From: JAMXLO01 sp963794185
Lineage (GTDB): Bacteria; Pseudomonadota; Alphaproteobacteria; Acetobacterales; Acetobacteraceae
Reading direction: 5' to 3'
Assembly (NCBI GenBank): GCA_963794185.1
Contig: CAWCDM010000129.1
Coordinates: 1-64,000 of the forward strand
Length of the DNA stretch: 64,000 nt
This document shows, piece by piece, positions 25,897 to 37,075 of this stretch (within the stretch, counting starts at the first letter, position 1; every line of letters begins with the position of its first letter). The notes below the pieces were generated by a model. It was not told where the DNA came from, did no database searches, and was given only the letters and a program-made list of their open reading frames with translations. The translations under genes and the position numbers were made by a program.

Positions 25897-26536
25897 GGAG
25901 TGCTCCTTTTCGAGTGCCGACAAGGCCTCGCATCGGCCTGCCAGCACCGCCGCCAAACCGGATCGGGTCGGACAGCCCGTTGCGCCGCGCCAGCCTAGCG
26001 CCTTTGCCCGCCTGGGTGAACGGTTGCCGCCAATCATGCCGACGGGTCCGGCGTGGCCCGCTGCGGGCGATCACGGTTCGCTGGCGCTGTCAAGAGTTTC
26101 GTCCGGACGCGAGGCAGGGTATCGGCGGGTCGGTGCAGCCTGAGACGCCGCGATGGTCGGCGCGGGCGTTTCCGGCCTGGCGGCGGACCGCCGCGGAGGT
26201 CAGGGGACCGGGGATGCGCGGCCGGCTGGCCTGGCAATTCGAGCCCGCGGCGGGCATTTTCGTGTTGCAAGAAAAGGCTTGCCGTTCTGGTGCGGTTGGT
26301 TGCGTATTCGCTTCGGATTTTTGGCCACACGGCAAATTATCGAAGGATCCTATCAATACGGTTACATAACCGTTCCGTGTACGGTCTGAACCCGGTCGCC
26401 CGCGACCTGGCGATGTCAAGTCCCAAGTTTTAGATTTTCGTCTATTCCATTACAAGAAGTTAATCTCATCAAATATTCTTGACTTCACGTTCCGGTGACG
26501 TAAAATTCCGGTGTCCCAACAGCGGAGAGGCTCAAA
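25897..26536. other. Intergenic region with a tRNA-3'-end-like sequence
   Basis: No gene seen in 640 bases. At 26237-26257 the sequence ATTCGAGCCCGC-GGCGGGCAT resembles the T-loop/acceptor 3' end of the nearby tRNA-Leu with about three mismatches and a gap. The last 200 bases become AT-rich, consistent with the promoter of the secreted-protein gene at 26537 (GGAGAGG before its ATG). Confidence 0.35.
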
Positions 26537-28204
26537 ATGAACACGATGGTCCCTGCCTCCGGCAGGCGAGGCAAGGCGCGTGTACGGTGGCGTCAGGGCT
26601 TGCTGGCATCAACGGCAGTGTTCTCGCTCGGCGTGCAAGATGCCGCCTGGGCAACCTGCACGGATGGCTCCAATGTGCCGGCTGGCGGCTTCATCATTGG
26701 TCAGGCGCCCCTGCAGGTCGCAGCCAACTGGTCACCGAACGTGTTCACCGGCACCGCCGGCTCGCTGTTTATTCCCGATAATTCGGTGAATGAACATAAT
26801 AATCCGAACGAGCCGCTGACCGGCGGCGGCCACAACTGGGTGTTCGATCAGGGCTCGACGCTCTGCAAGGAGACCGATGTTGGAACAAAAAACAAAGTGG
26901 CCACCGGCTGGCAGATCCCGCCGGCCACACCGACCGAATGCGTGATTTTGCCGATCATCGAGAACGGGACTGTCACCAACCTCGGTGACATTCCCTATCA
27001 GGGCGATGTGATCACGCCGACCTGCGATCCTACGCTTCTGAGCACCACCGCGCCGAATCCTGCCAACACCTACTTCAACCAACTTGGTTGTTCGATCTCT
27101 CACGGCGTTGCCACCACACCACAGACGGCCACGTCATTCATGTTCGTGTCCGGCGTGAAGGGCGGCATGTTCTCGGTGCAACTCGATAACGTCAACAATC
27201 CGGTGAACGGCGGCGAAGCCGGCAAGACGGTCGGACCGCTGAACTACTACTCCGGGATTCCGGAAAACTCCCTGCTCACCAGCGCCGCGGTCAGTCCAGA
27301 CGGACAGTTTGCCATTGCCACCTCGATGAAGCGGCTGCAGGCGGTCTATGCCTGCTACAACCCGTTGGGTGATCCGGGCGATCCGAGCACGCCGATCAAC
27401 CCGAATTTCTTCGTCCCGCCGGGCGAGATCGTGCCGTGCATGCAGGTTGGTCAGAACAATATGCAAGCGAATCTGACCACCGCGTTCGGGCCTGACTTTC
27501 AGCCGTACTTCGGCGGACAGCGGGTGGTGATGAGCTTCGACAGCACGCCGGGCGGAGATTTCAGTTCGGCATGGCCCAACTGCATCTGGGACGGCAGCGG
27601 CGCATCTTCACTGGCCGACGCCTTCGCCGAACCGCTGTTCTTCTCCAACGGGTGCGGCAACGCCCAGCCCAACAACGGCTTCCTCTCGGGGCTGGTCACC
27701 CAGCCGAATGCTCTGATCACCCATGGGCAGTATATGTACACCGGCCCAATCGGCGGCACGCTCCTGCAGGACTATGTGACGCAGGACCCGATCTCGCATT
27801 TTTCGAAATATGAGTTCCGTACCCTGGTCACCGGGCTGTCGCTCGTCACTGGCCTCGGCGTCGCCGAAGATGAGAAATCATTGATGATCTATGCCGATCC
27901 GTCGGCGATCGAACTCTCGGGACAGGAGATCGTCACCAAGATGCCGTTGTGCGAGGACATGGGCCCGACACCGCCGCCGCCGCCGCCACCGCCTGTCGTG
28001 GTCGGCAGCAACCCGCCGCCACCTGTCGTGACACCGCCGCCCAACACCAACGTACCGCCGCCCAAAAAGGCACCGAAGCCGAGACATGCCAGGCTCGCGG
28101 GGGCCTTGCCAGCGGCAAAACTGCATGGACCGATCATCAAGGTCGTCAAGAGTCCCATCAACATCCGCGGCGCTTTTGGCTTAACGCACAAGAAAGGCGC
28201 ATAA
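26537..28204 (+). CDS. Secreted protein of unknown function with Pro-rich C-terminal linker
   Basis: 555 residues. A long-n-region signal peptide (basic RRGKARVRWRQ, hydrophobic LLASTAVFSLG, cleavage near AWA) targets the periplasm or beyond. The mature part has repeated Asn/Pro/Gly-rich segments, eight or more Cys, and pieces such as SAAVSPDGQFAIATSMKRLQAVYACYNPL that recall beta-propeller blades. Around residues 475-515 come long proline runs, then a basic tail (KAPKPRHARL... GLTHKKGA). The Pro-rich linker and basic tail suggest cell-wall or nucleic-acid contact. I do not know the family. A hairpin follows the stop. Confidence 0.7.
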   Translation: MNTMVPASGRRGKARVRWRQGLLASTAVFSLGVQDAAWATCTDGSNVPAGGFIIGQAPLQVAANWSPNVFTGTAGSLFIPDNSVNEHNNPNEPLTGGGHNWVFDQGSTLCKETDVGTKNKVATGWQIPPATPTECVILPIIENGTVTNLGDIPYQGDVITPTCDPTLLSTTAPNPANTYFNQLGCSISHGVATTPQTATSFMFVSGVKGGMFSVQLDNVNNPVNGGEAGKTVGPLNYYSGIPENSLLTSAAVSPDGQFAIATSMKRLQAVYACYNPLGDPGDPSTPINPNFFVPPGEIVPCMQVGQNNMQANLTTAFGPDFQPYFGGQRVVMSFDSTPGGDFSSAWPNCIWDGSGASSLADAFAEPLFFSNGCGNAQPNNGFLSGLVTQPNALITHGQYMYTGPIGGTLLQDYVTQDPISHFSKYEFRTLVTGLSLVTGLGVAEDEKSLMIYADPSAIELSGQEIVTKMPLCEDMGPTPPPPPPPPVVVGSNPPPPVVTPPPNTNVPPPKKAPKPRHARLAGALPAAKLHGPIIKVVKSPINIRGAFGLTHKKGA

Positions 28205-28209
28205 GACCG

Positions 28210-28229
28210 ATGGGGGCTTCGGCCCCCAT
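28210..28229 (+). terminator. Hairpin terminator after the secreted-protein gene
   Basis: A perfect eight-base stem (ATGGGGGC/GCCCCCAT) with a TTCG loop, six bases after the stop codon. Only a weak T-content follows, so it is intrinsic-like but not classical. Confidence 0.65.
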
Positions 28230-28373
28230 TGACTTCAGGCGGCCATCGTTGCCGACATGCGCGGCGACGATGACGCAAGCCGGACCCGGCCTGTTCGCGG
28301 ACGGTTTCTGCTGACACAGCGCTGTCAGCAGGGTGCGGGTATCATCACGTCACGGCAAGTGACAGGTGACCTC

Positions 28374-29244
28374 ATGGACCGGCACGTACTGGGCATCCTG
28401 CTGATAACCCTCTCGGCGATTGCCTACAGTTCCGCGGGGTTCTTCACGCGCCTCATCCATCTCGACGCCTGGATCATGCTGTTCTGGCGCGGATGGTTCG
28501 CCGGTTTGATGATCCTGTGGGTCATCGTCGTGCAGGAGCGCGGCAATACGTTGGCCGCGATGCGGGCAGTCGGCCGTCCTGGCCTCGCCGCGGCGCTGTG
28601 CTCGACCGCCGCAACGATCCTGTACCTCAATGCGCTCCGCCGCACCTCGGTGGCCGATGTCGCCGTGATCTTCGCGGCGGCGCCATTCCTCACTGCCGGC
28701 CTCGGCTGGCTGTGGCTTGGCGTGACGGAAGCCTGGACGACGCTCGCCGCCAGTCTCGTCACGCTGGTCGGGGTCAGCATCATGGTCAGCGGCGCGGCAG
28801 CCGATGGACATCTGACAGGCGAAATCCTTGCCTTCGGCATGGCCCTGTGCATGGCGATCATGATGTTGATCATTCGCCGACACCACGAGACGCCGATGCT
28901 GCCGGCGGCTTGTCTGTCGGCCCTGCTTTGTCCGCTCGTGGTGTGGCCGTTCGCCTCGCCGTTCGCGATTGCTCCGGGAGATTTGTTCTATCTTGTCTCT
29001 GTTCGGCACGACACAGTTCGGCCTCGGACTGGTCTTTCTCACCATGGGCGGTCGATTGGTCTCCGCGACCGAGAACGCACTGATCAACACACTGGAAGCC
29101 CCGCTTGCCGTGGCGTGGGTGTGGCTTTGTTTCGGTGAGACGCCATCTGTCCGCAGCCTCGCCGGCGGCACCATCGTCATGGCAGCGGTCGCCGCGCATG
29201 TCTGGCATGGCAATCGATACAGGCTCGTCTCTGCGGCTGGTTGA
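28374..29244 (+). pseudogene. DMT-superfamily (EamA) transporter, frameshifted
   Basis: ATG 28374 after AGGTGA. The first ~205 codons encode seven or so helices of an EamA drug/metabolite transporter (GILLITLSAIAYSSAGFF, NALRRTSVADVAVIFAAAPFLTAGLGWL). Near 28990 the frame slips by one base and the rest (LFGTTQFGLGLVFLTMGGRLVSATENALINTLEAPLAVAWVWL) continues in another frame to 29244. Joined length ~289 residues is normal for the family, so a single indel separates it from an intact inner-membrane exporter. Confidence 0.8.
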
Positions 29245-29248
29245 CACG

Positions 29249-30308
29249 ATGGCAATTCCGTACCGTTTGTGCCAACTCTCGCCGCGTCGCGAAACGCCTT
29301 TCGCAGGATCTGAGCAGACGTATGGACGGAACAGCAAATCGGCCGCGCGAATGGCGCCGATCGTGGAACACTTCGACGGCGAGCGGTTCTTCAACCCGCA
29401 TGCCCGCCTCGGCAAGACCCCCCGCGAGATCCGCGAGTGGCGGCGGACGCGCCGAAAGGAGCCGTGGCCGGAGCATGTCGACGACGCGATCCTAGCGCCG
29501 CCCCATCGCATCGCGCACGACAGGATTTCGGCGACCTTCATCGGCCATTCGACATTCCTGGTGCAGGTAGGCGGTGTCGCCGTACTCACCGACCCGATCT
29601 GGTCCGAGCGATGCAGCCCCGTTGCCTTTGCCGGTCCACGCCGCGTGCGGCGGCCCGGACAGAGCCTGCATGCGTTGCCTGGCGTCGATCTGCTGCTGGT
29701 CTCGCATAATCACTACGACCACATGGATCTGCCGACATTGCGCAAGGTGCGGGCACGTTGGTCGCCGCGGGTGGCAACCGGCCTTGGCAACGCGCGCCAC
29801 CTTGCAAAGGCGGGCATCCGGTCGGCGGTCGAACTCGATTGGTGGCAAAGTGCGGAACTCGCAGGCGCGCGGGTAACCTACGCGCCCGCGCAGCATTTCT
29901 CCTCGCGCGGGCTGTACGACCGAAACCGCTGTCTTTGGGGCGGGTTCGTCGTCGAGGCCAAAGGCGCCGTCGTCTATTTCGCGGGCGACTTCCGGCTATT
30001 GCCCACACTTCGCCGAGATCGGGCGCAGGTTCCCGCGCATCGACCTGGCGCTGCTTCCGATCGGGGCCTACGAGCCGCGATGGTTCATGCGTCAGCAGCA
30101 TGTGAACCCGCGGGAGGCGGTGCGAGCACACCTCGACCTGAAGGCGCGGCGCAGCCTGGGGATGCATTTCGGCACCTTCCAGTTGACCGACGAAGCGATC
30201 GATGCGCCGGTGCTGGCGCTTCGACAGGCGCAGGCCGAGGCCGGTGTGGCGGAAGCGGAATTCGACGTCCTCGCCTTCGGGGAGACCCGTCAATACCTGA
30301 GGGAATGA
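29249..30308 (+). pseudogene. MBL-fold metal-dependent hydrolase (UlaG/NAPE-PLD-like), frameshifted
   Basis: About 352 codons from ATG 29249, four bases after the transporter, or ~318 from ATG 29351. The metallo-beta-lactamase fold shows ISATFIGHSTFLVQ, LTDPIWSERCSP, the zinc motif SHNHYDHMDL, and ARVTYAPAQHFSSRGLYDRNRCLWGGFVV. At 29989-29991 one extra T breaks the frame; removing it gives AGDSGYCPHFAEIGRRFPRIDLALLPIGAYEP and continues to 30308. Family members hydrolyse N-acyl-phosphatidylethanolamine or lactone phosphates; the substrate here is unknown. Confidence 0.82.
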
Positions 30309-30341
30309 CGGCGCGCGATGCGGCCGATCGACGCGGAGAGC

Positions 30342-30956
30342 CTACCGTTCCGACATCTGATAAGGGTGCTGCACCGGAACAAGCTGGTAGTAGCGCCGTG
30401 TTGGCAGGAGCTTTCCATCGGCGTCCAGGCGGTCAACCACCGCTCGATGCACCTTGCCGTCGCATTGCGGCACTTTGAGGTACGGCGCCGGATCGACAGG
30501 CGCTCCGGCCAATATCATCTCGAAATACAAATGCGCACCGAATGTGAGACCGGTCTTGCCGACCACCCCTAGCTTCTCGCCGGCTGCAACGGTGAATTTG
30601 CCGTCCGTGAAAGCCGGCATCACCATACCGAAATGGCTGTAGACGCCGACGAAGCCGTCGTGCTGCACCAGCATTTCGAGGCCGCCGGGCGCCTTGTTCT
30701 GGATGCGGATCACCGTGCCTGGTGCTGTCGCCAGTACGGGTGCACCCTCCGGCGCCGGCAGGTCGACACCATAATGATAGGAGCCGGCCTGTGGCTGTTT
30801 CGGCAGCACGCGCGGGCCGAATGGCGATGAGATGCAGGCCGGCGTGACCGGCGGCATGAGGATCGCGCCGTGGCGCGATTGCGCGGCGGACGCATCGCCT
30901 GCCCAGAGCAGGACAGCCAGGGATGCCGACGCAACCAGAGTGGATTTCAGTGCCAT
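30342..30956 (-). CDS. M23-family peptidase (LytM-like), periplasmic
   Basis: 204 residues. Signal peptide TLVASASLAVLLWAGDASA. The LytM core has ISSPFGPR, YHYGVDLPAPEGAPVLATAPGTVI (first zinc ligands HxxxD), VQHDGFVGVYSHFG and TFGAHLYFEMILAGAPVDPAPYL, where the usual HLHFE is AHLYFE, so the His pair is partly altered. It may cleave peptidoglycan cross-bridges or act as a non-catalytic activator; the altered second motif favours caution. It stands convergent to the MBL-fold gene. Confidence 0.87.
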   Translation of the reverse strand: MALKSTLVASASLAVLLWAGDASAAQSRHGAILMPPVTPACISSPFGPRVLPKQPQAGSYHYGVDLPAPEGAPVLATAPGTVIRIQNKAPGGLEMLVQHDGFVGVYSHFGMVMPAFTDGKFTVAAGEKLGVVGKTGLTFGAHLYFEMILAGAPVDPAPYLKVPQCDGKVHRAVVDRLDADGKLLPTRRYYQLVPVQHPYQMSER

Positions 30957-31369
30957 CGTGGCGAAGGGACTACCGTAAAACGAATCGCGCCATCAGATAT
31001 CCTTTGGGGGTATTGCTCGCATGGGACTCCGGCACGCCATGCTCAGCTTGTCGTGTGAGCGAAGTCGTGATCCGGATCGCCAGCAAATGTCAATTTGGCG
31101 GAAGCTGCACCATTGCTCCCATCCGTCATGGTCGGCGAAGATCGGCATCCACGACTTCCTTGATCCATGAGCGGGAAAGACGTGGATGGCCGGCCTTCGC
31201 CGACCATGACGTCGGGTCAGCTCTCGCCTCATTGCTCAGAATGAGAACCGCTGCCACATCACCGGAGACGGCTCGCCAGGGTTGCAATGCTGCGCTGCAG
31301 CAATTAGTGGACGCTCCGCGATCGGATGATGCAGAATGCCGGTCCGGACATGCGGATTTGGAATGAGCG
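30957..31369. other. Intergenic region without recognised gene
   Basis: 413 bases between the divergent M23 and LysR genes. Open frames are present on the plus strand but have shuffled composition. An imperfect inverted repeat around GTCATGGTCGGCGAAG (31127) and CTTCGCCGACCATGAC (31195) brackets 31127-31210 and could form a long hairpin. No function is assigned. Confidence 0.4.
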
Positions 31370-32326
31370 ATGCCAGAAACGCCAATTCTAACGCGTGCAG
31401 CACCAACCGATCACGCGATCGGCATGAATTGGGGCGCTATCGATCTCAACTTGTTGATCATATTCGACGTGGTCATGCAGGAGCGCAACCTGACCCGTGC
31501 CGGAAGGCGCCTCGGGCTCAGCCAGCCTGCTGCCAGCCACGCGCTGGCGCGGTTGCGCCACATGCTGCATGACGACTTGTTCGTTCGCACGCCCGAGGGT
31601 ATGCGACCGACTCCGCGCGCGGAGCAGATGGCGCAACCCGTGCGCGACGCATTGCGCGAGCTGCGCATCACGTTGGAGCCGGAGGCATTCGATCCGGCCA
31701 GCTCCACGCGCGAGTTCAGCCTGGCGGTGAACAACTACGCCGCGCGCGCCATCGTGCCGACGCTGGCGCGCACCGTGGGCAATCTGGCGCCGCGCGTGAG
31801 CCTGGACATCAATCCCATGGGCATGCGGGACGTGTTGGATCAGTTGGATGCAGGCGGGATGGACGTGGCGCTTACCACGCTGGTCGATGGCGGCGAGCGG
31901 TTCAAATGCGTCCGCGTCATGGATGATGATTTTGTGGTGCTGCTGGACAAATCGCATCCGGCCGCCGAGGAAGCAGTGCTGTCGGCCGAGCGGCTGGCGG
32001 AAATTCCGCATATTGCCATCACCTCAACCGGAGATGACACCAGCTTCATCGATGATGCGCTGGAGCAACGCGGACTGGCACGGACGATCGCAACGCGCGT
32101 GCCGTTTCTGTCCGTCGTGCTGATGCTGGTTGGTTCCAATCGGCTGGCGGTCGTGCCGCGCCGCGTCGCGGACGATCTGGCGCGCATATGCCCGCTGGTT
32201 GGCAGGGAACTGCCGTTTGCCTCGCCGCGCATCGTGCTGTCGATGATCTGGCACCGTCGGCTGGACAATCATGCCGCCCATCGCTGGCTGCGCGATATGA
32301 TCAGGGCATCGGCGCAGACCACCTGA
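31370..32326 (+). CDS. LysR-family transcriptional regulator
   Basis: 318 residues from ATG 31370 (GGAATGAGCG upstream), or 300 from ATG 31424, which starts just before the domain. N-terminal winged helix: IDLNLLIIFDVVMQERNLTRAGRRLGLSQPAASHALARLRHMLHDDLFVRTPEGMRPT. The effector domain follows, with FSLAVNNYAARAIVPTLAR and VALTTLVDGGERF. It lies directly upstream of, and parallel to, the RND efflux genes and probably controls them; the inducer is unknown. Confidence 0.9.
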   Translation: MPETPILTRAAPTDHAIGMNWGAIDLNLLIIFDVVMQERNLTRAGRRLGLSQPAASHALARLRHMLHDDLFVRTPEGMRPTPRAEQMAQPVRDALRELRITLEPEAFDPASSTREFSLAVNNYAARAIVPTLARTVGNLAPRVSLDINPMGMRDVLDQLDAGGMDVALTTLVDGGERFKCVRVMDDDFVVLLDKSHPAAEEAVLSAERLAEIPHIAITSTGDDTSFIDDALEQRGLARTIATRVPFLSVVLMLVGSNRLAVVPRRVADDLARICPLVGRELPFASPRIVLSMIWHRRLDNHAAHRWLRDMIRASAQTT

Positions 32327-32441
32327 CGGGCCGTCCAGCGCTTCATTCTTCCGCCGCATGTCCGCATTCATCCGCCCCTCCTGACGTTCCGCCCGGGCTG
32401 CCTCGATATTGCAGCGCAGCATGATGGATATCGGAGGCAAG

Positions 32442-33606
32442 ATGACCCGAAGGGGAATGCAGGCGACCCTGCGATTTGGGGCGATTGGCCTAAGTGTCGT
32501 CGCCGTTGCCATTGTGGCCGTCCGCGAATTCGTCCGCGCAACGCTCGCCCGCGGTGCAGGCCGAAGCTGCCGCAACACCGTTGGTTCCCGCTGTTACCGC
32601 GAAGGCGACGCGGCAGGACGTGCCGATCTACGCGACCGGCGTCGGTTCGGTGCAGGCCTATCAGTCCGTGCTGGTCCGCGCGCGTGTGGATGGCACGCTC
32701 ACGCAATTTCCCGTGCGCGAGGGCCAGGAAGTCAAACAGGGCGACCTGATCGCGGTGATCGATCCGCGGCCTTATCAGGCGGCGCTGGACCAGGCGACTG
32801 CGAAGAAGGCACAGGACGAGGCGCAACTTGTCAACGCGCGGCTTGATCTGACGCGGTTTCAGTCGCTGGCGAAGCAGGATTTCGCCTCGCGCCAGCAGGT
32901 CGACACGCAGCAGGCGCTGGTGAACCAGTTCGTCGCCGCCATCGCCGGCGACAGCGCCGCGATCGAGGCGGCACAGCTCAACGTGGCATATTGTTACATA
33001 ACATCGCCGGTTGATGGCCGCGTCGGGTTGCGCATGGTCGATCCCGGGAATTTGATTCACGCCACCGACACCACGGGTATCGTCACGATCACGCAGATCC
33101 ATCCGATCTCGGCTACCTTCACCCTGCCGCAGGAGGAACTGCCGCGCGTGGAGACAGACATGGCCGGCGGTGCATCGCCGGTGCTTGCCTATGCCAGCGA
33201 CGACCGCTCCCTGCTGGGCCAGGGAACGCTGCTGACGCCGGACAATACGATCGACGACACTACCGGCACGATCCGGCTCAAGGCGACGTTTCCCAACAAG
33301 GACGGACAACTCTGGCCTGGCCAGTTCATCAATGCGCATCTGCAGATCGGCCTGGCGCACGACGCGGTGACCGTGCCGCCGGCCGCGATCGAGCATGGTC
33401 CGGATGGGCTCTACGTCTATGTCGTTCGACCGGATGCCACGGTGGCAATCGCAACCGGTCGCCATCGGCTACCAGAACGATACGCTCGCTGTCGTGACCA
33501 GCGGCCTTGCCGGTGGCGAAGCCGTGGTGGTCGACGGGCAGTCCCGCCTGCAGGCCGGCACAAAAGTGGCCGTCACCACCGCGCCGCGGAGCGAGCTGAC
33601 CGATGA
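32442..33606 (+). pseudogene. RND efflux periplasmic adaptor (MdtA-like), frameshifted
   Basis: The membrane anchor (MTRRGMQATLRFGAIGLSVVAVAIVAV) starts at 32442 in one frame; the body begins about 32545 in another (VPAVTAKATRQDVPIYATGVGSVQAYQSVLVRARVDGTLTQFPVREGQEVKQGDLIAVIDPRPYQ). The lipoyl and barrel parts are intact to about 33445 (VTVPPAAIEHGPDGLYVYVV). There a second slip occurs and the C-terminus (PVAIGYQNDTLAVVTSGLAGGEAVVVDGQSRLQ) lies in a third frame. A last slip near the end would restore the stop at 33604-33606, which overlaps the RND pump start as ATGA. Full length would match family adaptors (~380). Confidence 0.8.
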
Positions 33607-36600
33607 GCATCTCCGCACCCTTCATCCGCCGGCCGATCGCCACATCGCTGCTGATGGCGGCGATCTTCCTCGTCGGTCTCGCGGCCTATCCGCTGCTGCC
33701 GGTGGCGCCGCTGCCGCAGGTGGATTTCCCGACCATCACCGTCACCGCGCAGTATCCGGGCGCCAGCCCCGACACGATGGCGTCTTCGGTCGCCGAGCCG
33801 CTGGAGACGCAGTTCAGCCAGATCAACGGCCTGGCGCAGATGACGTCGATGAACGTGCTGGGCACCAGCACGATCACGCTGCAGTTCGACCTCGATCGCA
33901 ACATCGACGCCGCGTCGACCGATGTGCTGGAGGCGATCAACGCCGCGCAGGGTCAATTGCCGAAGAACCTGCCGAACCAGCCGACCATCCGCAAGATCAA
34001 TCCGGCGGATGCGCCGATCTTCATCCTGGCGGTGCAGTCGGACGCGCTGCCGCTGACGGCGGTGGACGACTACGCCGAGAACATCCTGGCGCAGCAGCTG
34101 TCGAAGATTTCCGGCGTGTCGCAGGTGGTGGTCGGCGGCCAGCAGAAGCCGGCGATCCGCGTGCAGATCGACCCCGCCAAGCTGGCCTACATGGGTCTCA
34201 CGCTGGAGGACGTGCGCAACGTCATCACCAATGCGACGGTGGACAGTCCGAAGGGCAGCATCGACGGTCCTGACAAGTCCTACACCGTGCTGGACGACGA
34301 CCAGCTGACCGACCCCGCGCCGTACAACGACATCGTCGTCGCCTTTCGCAACGGCGCGCCGGTGCATATCGGCGACATCGGCCAGGCGGTGCGCGGGCCG
34401 CAGAACCGCGAGCTCGCCGCCTGGCAGAACGGCAAGCACGGCGTGCTGCTGCTCGCGTTCAAGCAGCCCGGGCGCCAACGTTATCCAGACCGTGGAGCGC
34501 ATCAAGGCGGCGCTGCCGGCGCTGGAGGCGTCCATCCCGCCGACCGTGCATGTCAGCACGATCGTCGACCGCACGCAGGTGATCCGCGCATCGGTGAGCG
34601 ACGTCGAGTTCACCCTGGCGCTGTCGATCGGGCTGGTGGTGATGGTGATCTTCCTGTTCCTGCGCAATGTGTGGGCGACGATCATCCCCAGCGTCACCGT
34701 GCCGCTGGCACTGGTCGGCACGTTGGGCGCGATGTACCTGATGGGGTTCAGCCTCGACAATCTGTCGCTGATGGGCCTGACGATCGCGGTGGGCTTCGTC
34801 GTCGATGACGCGATCGTCATGCTGGAGAACATCTACCGCACATCGAGGACGGCATGACGCCGATGGACGCGGCCATCAAGGGCGCCGGCGAGATCGGCTT
34901 CACCATTGTCTCGATCAGCCTGTCGCTGATCGCCGTGTTCATCCCGCTGCTGCTGATGGGCGGCATCGTCGGGCGGCTGTTCCGCGAGTTCGCCATGACC
35001 GTGTCGATCACGGTGGTGGTCTCGGCATTGGTCTCGCTGACGCTGACGCCGATGATGTGCTCGCGCTTTCTGGTCGAACGATCACGGCCGGCATGGCCGG
35101 CTCTACCGGATGGTGGAGGCGATGTTCGACGGGATGCTGGGATTCTATCGCACCACGCTCGACATCGCGCTGCGCTTTCGGTTTATCACGCTGATGGTGT
35201 TCATCGCGACGGTGACGGTCACCGGGGTGCTGTTCGTCATCATTCCGAAGGGCTTCTTTCCGACCCAGGATGTCGGCCTGATCATCGGCATTTCCGAAGG
35301 CGCGCAGGACTCGTCGTTCGACACGCATGGTCAAGCCTCCAGCAGCAGCTCAACGACATCGTGGCACACGATCCCGCGGTGGCGTCGTTCGCCTCGCAGG
35401 TCGGTGCGGGAACCGGCGGGCAGCAGGGTAACGACGGCCGGATGTACATCAACCTGAAGCCGTGGGATCAGCGGCCGGGCGACGACGTGATGAAGGTGAT
35501 CGCACGGCTGTCGGAGAAGGCGCAGGCGGTGCCCGGCGTCCAGCTGTTCATGCAGCCGGCGCAGGACATCAATGTCGGCGGCCGGCTGTCGCGCACCCTG
35601 TACCAGTTCACGCTTGCAGGACGCCGACCCTGCCGAGCTGAACGCCTGGGCGCCGAAGATGCTGCAACAGATGCAGGCGCTGTCCAGGACTGCGCGACGT
35701 CGCCACCGATCAGCAGATCGCCGGCACGACCGCGACGCTCACCATCGACCGCAACGCCGCACAGCGCTTCGGCATCGAGCCGCAGCAGATCGACGACACA
35801 CTGTACGATGCGTTCGGCCAGCGCGAGGTGACGCAGTATTTCACCCAGCTCAACTCCTATTTCGTGATTCTGGAGGTGCCGCCGCAGCTCGAGGGCGATG
35901 TGGAGACGCTGCGGAAACTCTATGTGCGCGCGCCGAACGGGCAGGCGGTGCCGCTCTCGGTTCTGGTCCGCACCGATACCAAACCGATCGCGCCGCTGGC
36001 GGTGAACCATCAGAGCCAGTTCCCGGCGGTGACCATCTCGTTCAATCTGGCGCCAGGCGCTTCGCTGGGCGATGCGGTGACCGCGATCAACCAGATCTGC
36101 GACGACCTGCATGCGCCGCTGTCGCTGCAGGGCAGCTTCCAGGGCAGCGCCCAGGCGTTCCAGAGTTCGCTCAGCAGCGAGCCCTACCTGATCGCCGCGG
36201 CACTGACCGTCGTCTACATCATTCTTGGTGTGCTCTACGAGAGTTACATCCTGCCGCTAACGATCCTGTCGACGTTGCCATCTGCCGGCGTCGGCGCATT
36301 GCTGATGCTGATGCTGGCGCACACCGACCTGTCGGTGATCGCGATGATCGGGATCATCCTGCTGATCGGCATCGTGAAGAAGAACGGCATCATGATGGTG
36401 GATTTTGCCATTCATGCTGAACGCAATGACGGTCTGCGGCCGGCCGAGGCCATCCGGCAGGCCTGCCTGATGCGTTTTCGGCCGATCCTGATGACGACAA
36501 TGGCGGCATTGCTGTCGGGTCTGCCACTGATGCTGGAGAGCGGTGCCGGCTCGGAACTGCGCAAGCCGCTTGGCTACGCGATGGTCGGCGGGCTGCTGCT

Positions 36601-36736
36601 GAGCCAGATACTGACGCTCTACACGACGCCCGTCATCTATCTTTATCTCGATCGGCTGCAGCACCTGCTGGCGCCGCAGCGACGCGCGCGGCTGCCCCGC
36701 CTTGCGGAGAAGCTGGGTGAGGTTGGCGCCGGCTAG
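33603..36736 (+). pseudogene. RND efflux pump (MdtB/MdtC, HAE1 type), about six frameshifts
   Basis: A full-length inner-membrane proton/drug antiporter can be pieced together: N-terminus (MSISAPFIRRPIATSLLMAAIFLVG), porter domain, TM block (LVGTLGAMYLMGFSLDNLSLMGLTIAVGFVVDDAIVMLENI with the essential Asp pair), second porter domain and C-terminal TM block (IVKKNGIMMVDFAIHAER). Breaks occur near 34470 (extra G in a G run), 34845 (missing C), 35090, 35330-35345 (two extra C), 35612 (extra T) and 35690 (missing C). Each is repaired by one base, so the protein is otherwise uneroded. No outer-membrane TolC gene follows. Confidence 0.85.
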
Positions 36737-36766
36737 AGCAAGCCCAGGTGGCCGGAGAAACTGTAT

Positions 36767-36897
36767 ACCTCGCCCGCTTGCGGGAGAGGTCGCTGCGAAG
36801 CGGCGGGAGAGGGTGCATCGGCAGTCAAGAGCAGCCGAGCCGCACCCTCTCCCGCGCCGCTGACGCGGCTGCGACCTCTCCCGCAAGCGGGCGAGGT
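36767..36897. repeat. Palindromic intergenic repeat, family 1 (ACCTCGCCCGC type)
   Basis: A perfect 27-base inverted repeat (36767-36793 and 36871-36897) with a second, imperfect inner repeat (GGGAGAGGGTGC / GCACCCTCTCCC). It would form a long hairpin. A near-identical element lies at 47577-47710. The rest of the 36737-37075 gap has no gene. Confidence 0.9.
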
Positions 36898-37075
36898 GTA
36901 CTCTACGGCGCGACTTTGCCAGTGACGATGAGCGTGCCCGATGCAAACGATCGTCGCCGGATCGCAAGCCTATGTGCCGATGCAGGCACTGCATAAGCAA
37001 TGCCCTTGGCCGCCGAAACCGTCGGCACATCTATCGGACGCTATGCAAGCTGATATAGCCGCAAGGACCACTGCA

